Below the pieces are notes generated by a model that made no database searches, had not been told where the DNA came from, and saw only the letters and a program-made list of their open reading frames with translations. A program made the translations under genes and the position numbers. From Pomphorhynchus laevis (Eukaryota; Acanthocephala; Palaeacanthocephala; Echinorhynchida; Pomphorhynchidae), in NCBI GenBank assembly GCA_012934845.2, contig WNNJ02000317.1, positions 1 through 64,000 of the forward strand: a stretch of DNA of 64,000 bases, in the 5' to 3' direction. Of this stretch, positions 11,456 to 23,070 are shown in pieces. Position 1 is the first letter of the stretch; every line of letters begins with the position of its first letter.

Positions 11456-12490
11456 ATTATTAGTGATATGCATTATATTCTCCTTTTGTATTCTTGTTAC
11501 TTTTTATTCTTGCTATTTCACTAGAAGCAGGAATCGCTTCTAGTAAAACGAGAATTTAAAAATACAAAAAATATCATGATAAGCATACAGTGATACACGT
11601 AATATCAACGAGCGTTTATGATTTGAAGTCTGACGATGACTTGTATTCGATGACTAACAGGTAAGCTTTGACTGCCACATTTCGATGTGTCTATTGAAGT
11701 TAACTTGACAAAGATAGATGGAGCTTTACACAAAACAATTAGGATAGTGCGGTTTCTATAGTTAGGAATGATAAGGCTCCTGAGTGACACTTATGTGGAA
11801 ACTCCTACAATTCGTTTAGTTATAATATTTTATTATTTAAATTTTATTTAGCATTAAATTTTTAATTAACAATTTTGATCGGATTCGTTATTTAAACATA
11901 AGGCATTGGTCACACTAAGTAAAAATTCTTTCGTTTTAACGAATTTACGTAACAGCCTTTTTTATTTACAAAAATATTTTTTAGATCTACAACCTACACC
12001 AGTGCGCAGTTATGTAGGTTGTTTGTTTTAATCTATACAAGATAGGTTGTTTTTCATGTTGTGACATTTAAGGTCTGACTAATTTATAAAATGTAATAAT
12101 ATTATGATCTATCAAAAACAGCTCTATAAATTATAGAGAAATTAATAGGGAAATATTTATTTTTAACTAGAACAACGAGGTATCAACGTTAACCTTTATA
12201 TTACTCAATGGTAATCTCATCGAGTTACAGGTCGATCTGTTTAAATCAGCTTCAAATTCTAGTGGTGTGGCAGGCCGGTTTCGGCCCGCGTGCCGCCGGT
12301 TACCCATATGTGCTGTAAACTATGCCGACTACCGTTTCGCTAGTGTAATTTAGCTTGGTGAGCATCTTTACTGTAACCAAAGCGATAAATTATAATAATA
12401 AAGATTGTTTAATAATTATTTTTATTTTAATTTTTAATAATTATTTTTCATCATGATTTTGAGTATTTTTCAGTTGACATAAGCTGTTTA
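11456..12490. other. Intergenic, no gene seen
   Basis: Mostly AT-rich. The one notable spot is a small GC-rich islet at about 12,266-12,305 (GGCAGGCCGGTTTCGGCCCG), which can fold on itself. Its origin is unknown. Confidence 0.5.
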
Positions 12491-12494
12491 AAAA

Positions 12495-12769
12495 TTATTC
12501 CGCAATGACGTCACTATTATCAATTAATCGTTCAATATGTTGACATGCTGATTGCACAAGGTCAGTGTTTTCATTTAGTAATGAACTTATTCCGACCAAT
12601 AATGTATCAGTAACGTAATTAAGAGCGTCACGTAACTGTTCTTCGTCACAATCCATGTGTATCGTTGGCAAATCTAAAAATACTGTTCAATGTATTATTT
12701 ATTTAGTATAATTAGTGAAAGCGCATACGCACAAAGTTAAATACCTATCAATATATCAGGCCATAGCAT
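12495..12769 (-). CDS. Small two-exon gene, unknown function
   Basis: The start codon at 12,769 opens an 8-codon exon (12,745-12,769, MLWPDILI) that ends at a GTATTT donor. The acceptor TTTTTAG lies at 12,674, giving a 71-base intron. Exon 2 (12,495-12,673) continues in phase (split codon G|AT) and ends GVISAL-free with DNSDVIAE and TAA, for 67 residues in all. An in-frame stop sits just upstream of the ATG. The product is predicted helical and acidic (CDEEQLRDALNYV, LVQSACQHIERLI), with no signal peptide or membrane segment. I do not recognise it. Both splice sites are canonical and the phase fits, which argues for a real gene or the 3' end of a larger one. It may instead begin at an internal Met (HMDCDEE) after a non-coding exon. 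Confidence 0.45.
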
Positions 12770-12821
12770 ATAATGCTATTAGAGGTCGTAGTAAATCGCT
12801 GACAATTTATTAAGGCCAAAA

Positions 12822-14815
12822 ACGGATGGATTATCATAAGTAAGAATAGTTGCATGTCGAGACCTGAATCAGATACATCAACATTCGGAAGGTTAAGGTT
12901 AGATATGCTATTACAACGATTGATATAAGGAAGACGATTACGTAGAGGTGGATGACAAACATAGATGGTAGGCGTAGAAGCATAAGAGCAGGTAGAATGG
13001 GAATGACAAGGGTGATCAATTGAGAATTAAGATAGGTGGGAGCATTTATAATAGAAGTGGAGTGTTGTATCGGTTGACCTGAGATGCTACTGGAGTTGAT
13101 ATATCTTTATTATGTCTATAATATAAACATAATAATGTAATGATATAATATAATGACATATCTATATGCCTATAATATAGACATATCTTCATTAATTTGA
13201 TTTTTCTTTTTATAATTGTTTGTTACTTTCATTTTCATTTAAACTTGTTCTAATATATTATATATTAAAAACTGTTTATTAATGTATATAAAGCATTATT
13301 TTATGATATTTATATATCTTCTGATTATTTAAGTAGACAATATTTATTGTATTTCTTAAAAAAACTTTTGTTTATTTTCTATTTATATTTTTTGTCTATT
13401 CTAAATTTTAATTTTGTTATTAATTTAAATCTTCACGAGTAATTGTATGCTAGCAATTACTAAATACTTTGTTCATTTTTTACAATTACATCGGAAGGCA
13501 TTAATTATTTAATGTATTTGTCTATCAAAAATTGAAAATGATCAACCCTAAATATAGTTAAGTATAAAGTTAAACTAGAAAAAATTTGACCCATTTTTTG
13601 TGATACGTTCACAAAGTACTAAACAAATCAATACTTTATTGGCGACTCATTTTATTCAACCTTAATAAAAGGTGATAACTTTTATTTACAAATGTTTGAA
13701 AATATAATAGCAATTTAGCAGAATAGTGTTGAAAAATCAAGTGACAATTTAACGAACAACAGAGGATTGTAATTCTGCACCAACCTAATTATTGACTGCA
13801 TAAATCTTTCAAAATTACAATGGTTTTACAGCTGAGCGATCAATTTATCAGAATTGCTGCAAATACGCTGCAACCAAGAGCCTTGCGACGCACATCAAAT
13901 GGCGTTAACAAGCATCTATAAAATTGTCTTCTAATTATTAAGTCGGGCGCTGATTTACCTTAGGCTTTCAGACCACAGAATGCCAATGAGTAATGCTACT
14001 ATTTTCTTCTAAACTATTAAATCGTCATATTTTGTCCTCTGTGCTTGTTAAGCAAATCATCATTGGACACTTTATGATTGGAAACTTACTGTATGTTTAT
14101 TAGAAACCAAAATTTTTTTTAAGTAATATTTTTTTCATAATGATATTAATATAACAGTAGTCAGCAATATTAATTATGCATTTTATATTGTATTTTTTTC
14201 TAAATTAACAAATGTGTTAGCGAAATTTTCCTATTAAAATATATTTTTATGTAGATCTTTATATCTGGATGATCATCTATTTGTATAAGTAAATTGTTTT
14301 ATTTCCTACTATTTATATTTTACGAATACTGCTTTTAAATTTTTTTATTAACAAACCTCTCTAATTTCAGTTTTTTAAAAATTTATTTGAAAAAGTAGAA
14401 AACATTCCAAAAATATAATAAATTTTTAAGAGGATTATTACATTAATGTCATATCCAGGTTCTCAGGAGTTTTATGTTTCGCACGGGATCTTCTGTGGCT
14501 GTTTGACTCTGTGTCTTCTTTTTGTTTTCTTCAAATTTTAACTCGAATTCTTACAGGTATCGTTTAGATACGATGTAAAAAATAATAATTTGAAGAAATC
14601 AAAATACACTGCAATTAATAATGATGACATATTTGATTAAGTTAAAAAATCTAATGTTTTATAAGTATTAAAAAACTTTTCTAATTTTTGTCGTTTCTTC
14701 AAATTTTAATCTCGAATTCTTCCAGGTATAACTTACTTCATGTTAATATCTTTCAAATTTTTTATGTCACAATTATATTATAAGTAAGCCTTTATTAAAG
14801 TAAAACCAGTAAATG
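12822..14815 (-). repeat. Composite repeat R1, copy 2
   Basis: This is a near-identical copy of 704-2,690. It ends at 14,815 where copy 1 would continue into the LINE-A ORF1 fragment, so the breakpoint falls inside the LINE-derived part. Confidence 0.85.
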
Positions 14816-15254
14816 GCTCCCGAAATATTATACAAAACATATTCATAAAAAATTCATTAAAAACATATTGTTTTTTATTAAAAACATTTTTTATTATAAA
14901 AACCATTTGTAAACATTTATAAAAACATATATTAGAGTGATTGCTACCATTATAGTTATTACTATAATTAGTATTGTATTTCTTTTATTTTAAATGTCAA
15001 TTTGAATTAATCGTTTTATTTTTGTTTATATTTTATATTTAAAAATCTTTATTTATAATTTATTTATATTTTATATGTGCTTAATATATTTTGTTAATTA
15101 AAAATTTTTAACAATTAGAGATTTTCATAAGTCATCTTTCATAAGTTTTATACTAATTGGCTTAATAATACTTTTATGTTTAGTATGTGCGTTGTTTATC
15201 TTTTATAAACTACTGAGCTATTAAATAGAGCTGCGCGTTTAGCGGAAATATTTA
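14816..15254. other. AT-rich, no gene seen
   Basis: Short repeats of AAAACATAT and poly-A/T runs. No feature can be supported. Confidence 0.5.
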
Positions 15255-16140
15255 ACAATACACAATAAATAATCAGATAACTGAGTTTACGTATTTTAAA
15301 TAATTATAAATAAATAAGTATATAACATTTAATACAATTAATATTTATATCAAATACAATTAAAAATTAAAATTTGAAATATAAATCAAGTATTAGTAAT
15401 TGACTAAAATACGATTTATTCGATTACGGACAAGATGTCAACAAGAGGAACTGCTATGCTATCAGGTTTCGGCCCCTAACTCCTCTACCCAACATAGCAG
15501 CGGGGCCAAATACATGCTAATGATGTATTTCCTCTGAAATAACTATCTAGTATCTTATTCTAATACAAAGTATATTATTTGTTATCCATTCATAAAAATT
15601 TGTCGCTAATGATTTTTAATTTATTCTTTATATTATTGTGTTGATTTATATATTTTACTATTTTCTGCTTGATGTTATTTTTACAAATAACCTAGTTTAA
15701 AATATGTACCTATTAAATTATTTAAATGATTTTGAAGAAAGCCAGTATCATTACATATTGTTGCAATTCTTAAAATTTCATTATTTAATGTATTATATTT
15801 TATATTATATGGTATGCATGAATGATCATGCAAAAATATGTTTCTTGTAAATTTAAATATGTCATCTTTACGATATAAATTAATAGTAGTTTTAGTTAAT
15901 GTTAATTTAATGTTCATATCTATATATCATCAATATTAGTTTTATTAGGAATAAGTTTAATGGATAAATCTGTTCGCTGTTTGAATAAAAATTATTCAAG
16001 TTAAATACAACTATATCATCAATATATCGAAGCATATATTTCATATCTTCATATAATTTAGATTTATTGTTTAAACAGTTATGAACAAATTCATATTATA
16101 TAAAGCTTAAAAATAAGTCAGCTATAATTGGGCTAATAAG
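15255..16140 (-). mobile_element. PLE-1 fragment (RT C-terminal part and 3' end)
   Basis: The minus strand at 15,681-15,917 encodes 78 residues (MNIKLTLTKTTINLYRKDDI, FKFTRNIFLHDHSCIPYN) matching the PLE-1 RT frame at 40.14-40.64 kb. Upstream traces of the RT core continue to 16,140, where the match stops. The terminal structured element is downstream at 15,443-15,538. It is broken. Confidence 0.75.
15443..15538 (-). other. PLE-1 3' structured element, copy 4 (best preserved)
   Basis: In sense (minus) order: GAGGAA; hairpin ATACAT(CATTAGC)ATGTAT; GGCCCC; CTGCTATG; GGGGCC; GAAACC; CATAGCAG; TTCCTC. GGCCCC/GGGGCC and CTGCTATG/CATAGCAG can both pair and would interlock as a pseudoknot. Confidence 0.75.
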
Positions 16141-16494
16141 CAGAATCTGACAGGGGGCTGCCCTACTTAAGGCGGTGGCAGGCTTGGACAAGTTCTATAA
16201 AGATCTACCATCTTCACTTAACGCGCTACGCGACCTGGCGCGTGGAGTATTATGCACCAGGTTAGAAAAATCTACATCAAATATATCTGATATATTTGTA
16301 TTTGTAATTCTAATGGATTTTTACTCTGTTAATAAATTGTCTCTCTAAATTTTACTTGAACAACGTTTGGAAAATAAAAAATCATACATATATCTAGATT
16401 ATAAGATCTATATAAATAAAACTTTAATAGTTAAATTTATTCAATATATTTCTTATATAATCAACAACCACAATATAAAATACATAACCAATAT
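16141..16494. other. Unassigned spacer
   Basis: There is a short GC-richer patch near 16,140-16,260 (GGCGGTGGCAGGC, GACCTGGCGCG), then AT-rich sequence. No protein or element end is recognised. Confidence 0.4.
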
Positions 16495-16840
16495 TGTTGA
16501 TTTGCTGCTTCCATTGAACTCAAAAATATTTAAATGCGAACAACGTCTTGTGGTATACTCTGATGATACCACAGCCCTGTTATCTGGACGCATGTGCTTC
16601 CATTGAACTCTTTAAAATATTTAAATGCGAACAACGTCGTGTGGCATACGCTGATGATACCACAGCCCTGTTCTCTGCACGCAGGTGCAAAGAAGTAATA
16701 TAAGACATCATATGTTTCTTTTTAAGATTAAAATAACAGTGACCCAAGTCCAATGTTATTTTAAATTCCGCTAAATCGCAAATGGTTGTCTTTCATGGCG
16801 CCTCTGAAACAAATTTGACCTTAGAGTAACCTGTCTACTC
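16495..16840 (+). mobile_element. LINE-B RT fragment with a local duplication
   Basis: Matches the LINE-B palm around the YADD motif (34.29-34.48 kb): FK.EQR.VVYSDDTTAL then RRCKEVI. The roughly 100-base segment carrying this motif is present twice in tandem (16,510-16,600 and 16,600-16,695). In the first copy the motif reads YSDD, in the second YADD. Confidence 0.75.
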
Positions 16841-16844
16841 AGTA

Positions 16845-17175
16845 AATCATGTGGTTGACCTGCTGCACAAACCTTATCGATTATTGCATGAGCCCGTTAG
16901 AAAAGCATGGATCTACGATTAACTGTTTTAGTTTATCACCAAACTGGTGCAAGAATGCTGTCGCTACTGTTTGCACTTTGACCATTGATTCCGCATCAAC
17001 TGGTGTAAACGAGTATTGTTTCACTTTATTGTCAAGTCGTCACCCTGATTATCCTCCAAGTTCCACAGAAAATTCTGTTATTCCACATCTACTAACATAA
17101 ACTTTTCGTGGTCCGTTATGCATTCACCATGGCTGCACTACGCCTTTGGAACAAACATCCTCGTGACACAAAATC
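16845..17175 (+). repeat. Repeat module C
   Basis: The 83-codon frame 16,849-17,100 recurs at 25,639-25,890 and, inverted, at 25.94-26.19 kb. Just after it, 17,125-17,165 reads MAALRLWNKHPRD, similar to the R-LWN-LP ending of many LINE ORF2 proteins. That suggests the module is the 3' end of another LINE, but most of it resembles nothing I know. Confidence 0.5.
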
Positions 17176-17284
17176 ATTGATGTCACTTAAACACTTTTAA
17201 ACTTCCTTGATCGCCATACTTCTTGCAAACGAACTAAAATAACACTTTCAGCTGCAATCAATTCAATAACTCTACACACAAGTT

Positions 17285-18050
17285 CAAACATTCATTCTTT
17301 ATTAACTACTACTAGATTAGACAAGTATATCGTTAAAATAACCTGGCAATGCATGATATCAAGGAAACATTTTAATAAAAGCGTTATACGAAACTTTATT
17401 AACAAATATAAAATTGTGAAAACATTCACGATAATCAGATTTAACCGATCTAATGATATTATATCGTTTTTGACCCGGAAGTTAAAAATTTCACAACATT
17501 ACAACTTTATGTTACTGGTATTACTTTAATAAAGGCTTACTTATAATATAATTGTAACATACAAAATTTGAGAGATAATAACATAAAGTAAGTTATACCC
17601 GGAAGAATTCGAGATTAAAATTTGAAGAAACGACAAAAATTAGAAAGGTTTTTAAATACTTAGAAAACATTAGATTTTTTAACTTAATCAAATATGTCAT
17701 CATTATAAATTGCAGTGTATTTTGATTTCTACAAATTATTATTTTTTAAATCGTATCTAAACGATACCTGTAAGAATTCGAGATTAAAATTTGAAGAAAA
17801 CGAAAAGAAGACACAGAGTCAAACAGCCACAGAAGATACAGTGCGAAACATAAAACTCCTGAGAACCTAGATATGCCATAATGTAGTAACCCTCTTGAAA
17901 AATTCATTTGCGTTTTTGTGGAATGCTTTCTACTTTTTCAAATAAATTAAAAAAAACTGAAATTACAGATGTTCGCTAAAACAATTTTTTTAAAAGCTGT
18001 ATTCTCTAAATATAAATAGTAGAAAATTAAACAAGATCCTTATGAGATCA
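17285..18050 (+). mobile_element. LINE-A ORF1 start fused to LINE-A 3' tail
   Basis: 17,310-17,530 encodes TRLDKYIVKITWQCMIS and the following residues of ORF1. It passes directly into the tail with the two GAATTCGAG blocks and ends TTTCTACTTTTTCAAATAAATT at about 17,955. The same fusion exists inverted at 2.27-2.96 kb, so this is a multiplied internally deleted derivative. Confidence 0.7.
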
Positions 18051-18675
18051 GTTGAATATCCAATTTAAATGATCTACATAAAAATTATTTTTTAATAATT
18101 AAATTTCGCCATAACATTACTTAATTAAGAAAAAGACACAATATAAAATGCATAACCAATATGGCTAACTACTGTGATATTTATATCATCATGAAAAACA
18201 TATCACCTTAAAAAAGTTTGAGATCTAAAGTAAATACAGTAAGTTTCCAAACATAAAGTGTCCAATGATGATTTGCTCAATGAGCACAGAGGACATACCA
18301 TGCCGATGCAGTAGTTTAAAAGAATAATATTAGCATTTCTCATTGGCATATTCTTTGGAGTATCAGTTTATTTAGTCTCTGAAAAAGCCATAGGCAATCA
18401 TCGTCCAATTCTTTAATCTCAAGAATTCGAGATTAAAATTTAAAGAAAACGTAAAGAAGACACAGAGTCAAACAGCCACAGAAGATACAGTGCGAAACAT
18501 AAAACTCCTGAGAACCTAGATATGCCATAATGTAGTAACCCTCTTGAAAAATTCATTTGCGTTTTTGTGGAATGCTTTCTACTTTTTCAAATAAATTAAA
18601 AAAAAAACTGAAATTACAGATGTTCGCTAAAACAATTTTTTTAAAAGCAGTATTCTCTAAATATAAATAGTAGCG
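18051..18675 (+). repeat. R1 module B and a second LINE-A tail
   Basis: 18,175-18,415 is repeated at 23,071-23,290. 18,420-18,674 repeats 17,770-18,020 almost exactly, including the flank ATAAATAGTAG. LINE-A begins just after that flank. Confidence 0.75.
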
Positions 18676-18947
18676 AAAAAATTGGCGAATTTACTATTGG
18701 GCGCGCACGACTGATTGCACACACGACTGACCCTTTTTTCTGCGACTCTCTCGAGACGATTTTAGCTTTTACGTAGTGCTTTAATAAGCGAATTTTCTCG
18801 TACGATTTTCTTGCGATAATATCGGTAAGTGGTTTTGTGGTGACTTTGTTTTAACTTTGTTTTAACTTTTTCTTATAATTTTTCCTTTTGGTTGTGTTTG
18901 TCTTCTGATTGTTTCTAAGTTTCAGTTTTAATAGTTTTTAATTAAAT

Positions 18948-20060
18948 ATGGAGTCGATAATGCTGTCTCCTACCAGACTTGATAAATATATTGTTAAAAT
19001 CAACTGGCAATCCATGATGACTAGGGACATGTTCAACCTAAACATGATAAGGCGTTTTATCCAACATAATAGTTCTATAAAACTATTTAAACGAATTAGG
19101 TTTAGTGGTTCATATGACATTGTATCTTTTTTTGAAGTAGATGTAAAAAACCAATTTATATCTTTTTTTGCCGATTCTACCGATTTTTCGGTTATTGACA
19201 TATCCCCTAAAAGAAATGTTATCATAAAATTTATTCCAATATTCGCCGAGCATAGTGAAATCTCAATGTTTTGCTCTGAAATTGGTGTTAAGATGCTTAA
19301 AAAGATAGCTATCTCAAACACACATTTTACTACTGTACTAGCAAAAGTAGATAACGAAAAGATATTTTTAGCAAAAAACGGCCATGCTCATTTGTTAGGA
19401 CACGAAATTAAAATTGTTGAAATGGATGACCACGTATACAATAGTTTTAGGTTTCCCCAATGCTTTAGATGCCAAGAATGGGGTCATTACTCCCGTTTAT
19501 GCCAGAAGAAAGTAAAGTGTGTTCACTGTGCAGAATCACACAACTCCAACACTTGTACTAATAGACACACCCATAAATGCGCAAACTGTGGGGAAGGTCA
19601 CAAAGCATACAATAAATCTTGCCAACACTTCCAAAATTACATACTACCATATAACTTACAACATAATCAAGAAGTTAACTCCAACATATCATTCGCATCG
19701 GTTGCATCAAAACAACCCATTGTAACAAATGCAGATCATAATATCAACCAACAACCCTGCAAAACACCTACTAAACATAGTGATGCTAGTAGGGATATGA
19801 ATTCTATTAATAGTCGATTAGAAAAACTATCTAAAGAAATAGAGCAAAATAAAAATTATTGTCAGAAAGAACTCAGATCAATAAACGATGAGTTGGACAA
19901 TATCAATGATAAAATTATTAATCTAGGATATGATATGGATAATGTTGTACAAGTAGTAGAAAATCTATCAAACAATCAAACGATCTTTAGCACCCAAGTG
20001 ATATCTCTCTTAAAAGAGTACGGACTAGAATTTAAATGCACCACATCTTCAACGAAATGA
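18948..20060 (+). CDS. LINE-A ORF1, zinc-knuckle RNA-binding protein
   Basis: The frame is intact at 370 codons. Residues 1-160 form an RRM-like region without clear motifs. Residues 173-225 carry three zinc knuckles: CFRCQEWGHYSRLC, CVHCAESHNSNTC and CANCGEGHKAYNKSC. A polar linker follows, then a helical coiled-coil stretch (about 285-345: SRLEKLSKEIEQNKNY, IINLGYDMDNVVQVV). In this family ORF1 protein coats the element RNA and acts as a chaperone during target-primed reverse transcription. Its TGA overlaps the ORF2 ATG as ATGA, so ORF2 is probably translated by termination-reinitiation. It is the only long intact frame in the window. Confidence 0.9.
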   Translation: MESIMLSPTRLDKYIVKINWQSMMTRDMFNLNMIRRFIQHNSSIKLFKRIRFSGSYDIVSFFEVDVKNQFISFFADSTDFSVIDISPKRNVIIKFIPIFAEHSEISMFCSEIGVKMLKKIAISNTHFTTVLAKVDNEKIFLAKNGHAHLLGHEIKIVEMDDHVYNSFRFPQCFRCQEWGHYSRLCQKKVKCVHCAESHNSNTCTNRHTHKCANCGEGHKAYNKSCQHFQNYILPYNLQHNQEVNSNISFASVASKQPIVTNADHNINQQPCKTPTKHSDASRDMNSINSRLEKLSKEIEQNKNYCQKELRSINDELDNINDKIINLGYDMDNVVQVVENLSNNQTIFSTQVISLLKEYGLEFKCTTSSTK

Positions 20061-22768
20061 ACAATAATAAACTAGCTATCGTCTCATGGAACTGTGCTTA
20101 AGTATCAAATGCAGCTCATCTTTTAAAAGAGGGATGCTTTAATGTAGTCGCTTTACAAGAAGCAAGAACACAAATAGTTCTATCTGATGTATTCCTAGAA
20201 TATACTTTATTTCACTTAAATATTAAGAACGATAGCCCATTTAACTTGGCTACCTATATTAATAAATATTTACACCCTTCTTTAATAATGTCCGGCTATA
20301 ACGATTTCTTTTCATTTCAAATAATAAAAATTATTCTAAACGGTTCAGCATTTAAATTTGCAAATGTTTATATTAAGAGTAAGGCTAAGTCAAAAAAAGG
20401 TTTGTGGCCTAGAAAATTTGCAGATGAGATTAGAAATAAGTTTCAGTGGCTAATGGATAATAATTTGGATTTCATTATAGGTGACTACAACGATAACTGC
20501 GGAGTCAATATAATAAGATGCATTAACGATAGGTTTACAGTAGAACTTCCAAACGAATATACTTTTTTTAATCGTACAAAGAAATGGTTTTCCACTATCG
20601 ACTTTGCAATTTTAAACAAAGACAGTGCTATTGACATTGAATAGCGATGTAACATTCAACCAGAAAACTCCATAATAGGTCACTGCATGGTTGTATTTGA
20701 ATCTAAATCAACCAAAACATTTTTAAAGACTGTATTCGCTCCTAATTTCACCAACATTAATAATTTTAATCAGTCAGTAACATTGTACTTGTCTACCTCG
20801 TTAGATCGGTTACATTGTCATGAGTTTAAAAATCTTCTAGGTCCCCATCTGGATAGTGATAATCCAAAGTTTAAAGTTTCTCAAGTCGCCTCTGTAATAA
20901 ATAATTATTTTAATATTAATTTTAACCTTTCTACTCTATATATCAATTCTGAAATTTTATCAGAAATCAATATTAATTTTTACACCATTATAAACGATGG
21001 ATTTCTTTCGTTCCTTAGAAACATTAATGTAATCCACCATAAACACACCACCGACATTTCATTTCTCTTAGTGAATAATATTCTTGAAGGCATAAATAAA
21101 TGCTTACTGAATGCATCCGACACTTTTTTATATAAGCAAAGATCGATAAACCGCAAATATTCAAACATCAAAATTAAAAAATTAAAAATGAAACAAAATT
21201 TACTAGATTTATGTGGAAATCTTGAGGAGGCGCATAGGATTCAATCTTACATAGAAAGATTGCAATATAAGTTAATCCTAACCAATGAAATAAAGAAGAT
21301 TAAATGTTATAAACCGTTTTCCAAAAATTGGTGGAATACAGTACATCGCAGAAAATTCAGAACTTGGAAAACGGCAGCATCCCGTTGGATCTCATCAACA
21401 TCTTTTGACGAAGTCCAAGAAGCTATGAGAACAAAATTAACATCTAACGCTGAAACCTTAAATGACGAAAAGATGCTAAACAAATATCTAATTTTAGACT
21501 GTATTAATACATCAGTAGGCATCGATATATCCTATAAGGATATACTAGACGCATTTCCTAGTAATTCGAAAGTTTCAAGCAATGGAATGTCATGTCCTCC
21601 GGCTGCAATAAAACTTTTAAGTTTAAAGAATAAAATAAGAATAGCCAAGCATCTAGTAAACTGCTCACTGTCGGAGTATCTAAGCATTGGATGTGGTAAA
21701 ATGATAATTTTACCGAAAAATAAATTTATCAATAATATAAAAGATATCCGTCCAATTACAATTTCCAACCCATTACTAACGGCAGTTGAAAGAGCTTTGG
21801 CAATAAAAGTCTCGCAATTTTATGAACGAAACAATCTAATTAACAATAATATCTTCGGTTTTAGGAAAGGAAAAAGCACAGTTGGTGCGGTACGGGATTT
21901 ACAGATGTTCATTAATAAATATAATTGTCCGTGGATACTATATTCCCTTGATATTTCAGGAGCTTTTGATAACATATCTCAAGAAGAAATTTTAAAAACA
22001 TTGATAAGGGATAAAGTTCCAAGTAACATGATTAAAAGAATATGAGCTTGTCTCAAAGCAAGATATTTCAATATTGATGGACATAAAGATACAAAATATT
22101 ACCTCAAGCAAGGTGTGCCGCAAGGATCTCCATTAAGTCCGATACTTTATGTAATTACCACTAGACATATTTTAAACAATCTATGTGATAAACTCGTGCA
22201 TGGAGTCATCTACGCTGACGACATTTCTTTGGTCTTTCTGAGAACCAAAAAGATGGCGTCAAAGGAGAAGTGTATGGAAAAATGCAAGATCGTCATTGAC
22301 AAAATAAAACGTCGCCTGTCACGCTTAGGTTTAAATTTTAACATGAATAAATTTAAATACATTACCGGAAAATTCAAACACAAACGTGAGTTTACACGAT
22401 TTGATGTAACAACTAACGGAAAACATTGCAGGTCTGTAAAAATATTAGGATCGACTTTCACACCATCATTGTCAAAAAAGCCAGATATGAACAAACTCAG
22501 AAAAATCATTAAAAAAGGTATATCAGTTTTTCACAGAGCCATGAAACTTAATATATCATTAAGTAGATCATGCATTGTTTTAAATACATTTATTCTGTCT
22601 GGTTTATACTTCTATTCTAGAAATAGGCCGCCTGAACAACGACAAACCTATCTAGACTTAGTTATAACAATGTTAAAAACAAACAAGAACACCAGTAGTT
22701 GCATGCATAAAAGCATGTTAACAAAATATATCAATTTCTATTATAGAAAAATTATAAATGGTTTATGA
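20057..22768 (+). pseudogene. LINE-A ORF2, endonuclease-RT with three in-frame stops
   Basis: One frame of 903 codons runs from the ATG at 20,057 to 22,768 with no frameshift, but has stops at 20,099, 20,642 and 22,043. The N-terminal part is an APE-like endonuclease (SWNCA, ALQEART, IIGDYND, STIDFAIL, IGHC in place of SDH). The RT palm follows: IRPITISNP, FGFRKGKST, LYSLDISGAFDN, VPQGSPLSPILY and VIYADDI. The C-terminus has SGLYFYSRNRPPEQR. The third stop stands where the truncated copy at 24.3 kb has Trp (IKRIWACLK). Few lesions imply fairly recent death. Confidence 0.85.
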
Positions 22769-23070
22769 AATCCAAAAAAAAACACTTTAAATACTGAGAA
22801 TACATTTATTTTTATTTTTTTTAGACAAATCATCTCTGTCATCATTGTTGATTATAATTTTATTTTTTGTAATAATTTTAATTATTATTTGTGTTTATGT
22901 ACATTGTTAATTGGAATGCTACTATGGAAGAATCCGCGACAATAATATGAAGAAAACGAACAGAAGACACAATGCAAGGCAAACAATTTCTGAAAACCAT
23001 GGATTTGACACGATACAATTCATATGTCTCTTTTTCGAATGTTTTCTACTTTTTCAAATAAATTGTTGTT
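22769..23070 (+). mobile_element. LINE-A 3' UTR and tail
   Basis: AT-rich and non-coding. The last 120 bases (GAAGAAAACG..AGAAGACAC to TTTTCAAATAAATTGTTGTT) are shared with the tails at 2.3, 3.4, 17.9, 18.6 and 25.3 kb, which marks the conserved 3' end likely used by the RT. Confidence 0.7.

Larger units (their letters stand above)
18676..23070 (+). mobile_element. LINE-A, nearly complete non-LTR retrotransposon
   Basis: This is the best LINE-A copy. The 5' UTR (18,676-18,947) is locally richer in GC (GGGCGCGCACGACTG). It is followed by ORF1 with three zinc knuckles and ORF2 with an APE-type endonuclease and RT but no RNase H that I can see. The 3' UTR ends TTCTACTTTTTCAAATAAA and a short GTT repeat. 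The layout fits the Jockey/I superfamily. Clade placement is an inference. I found no convincing target-site duplication. Confidence 0.85.
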
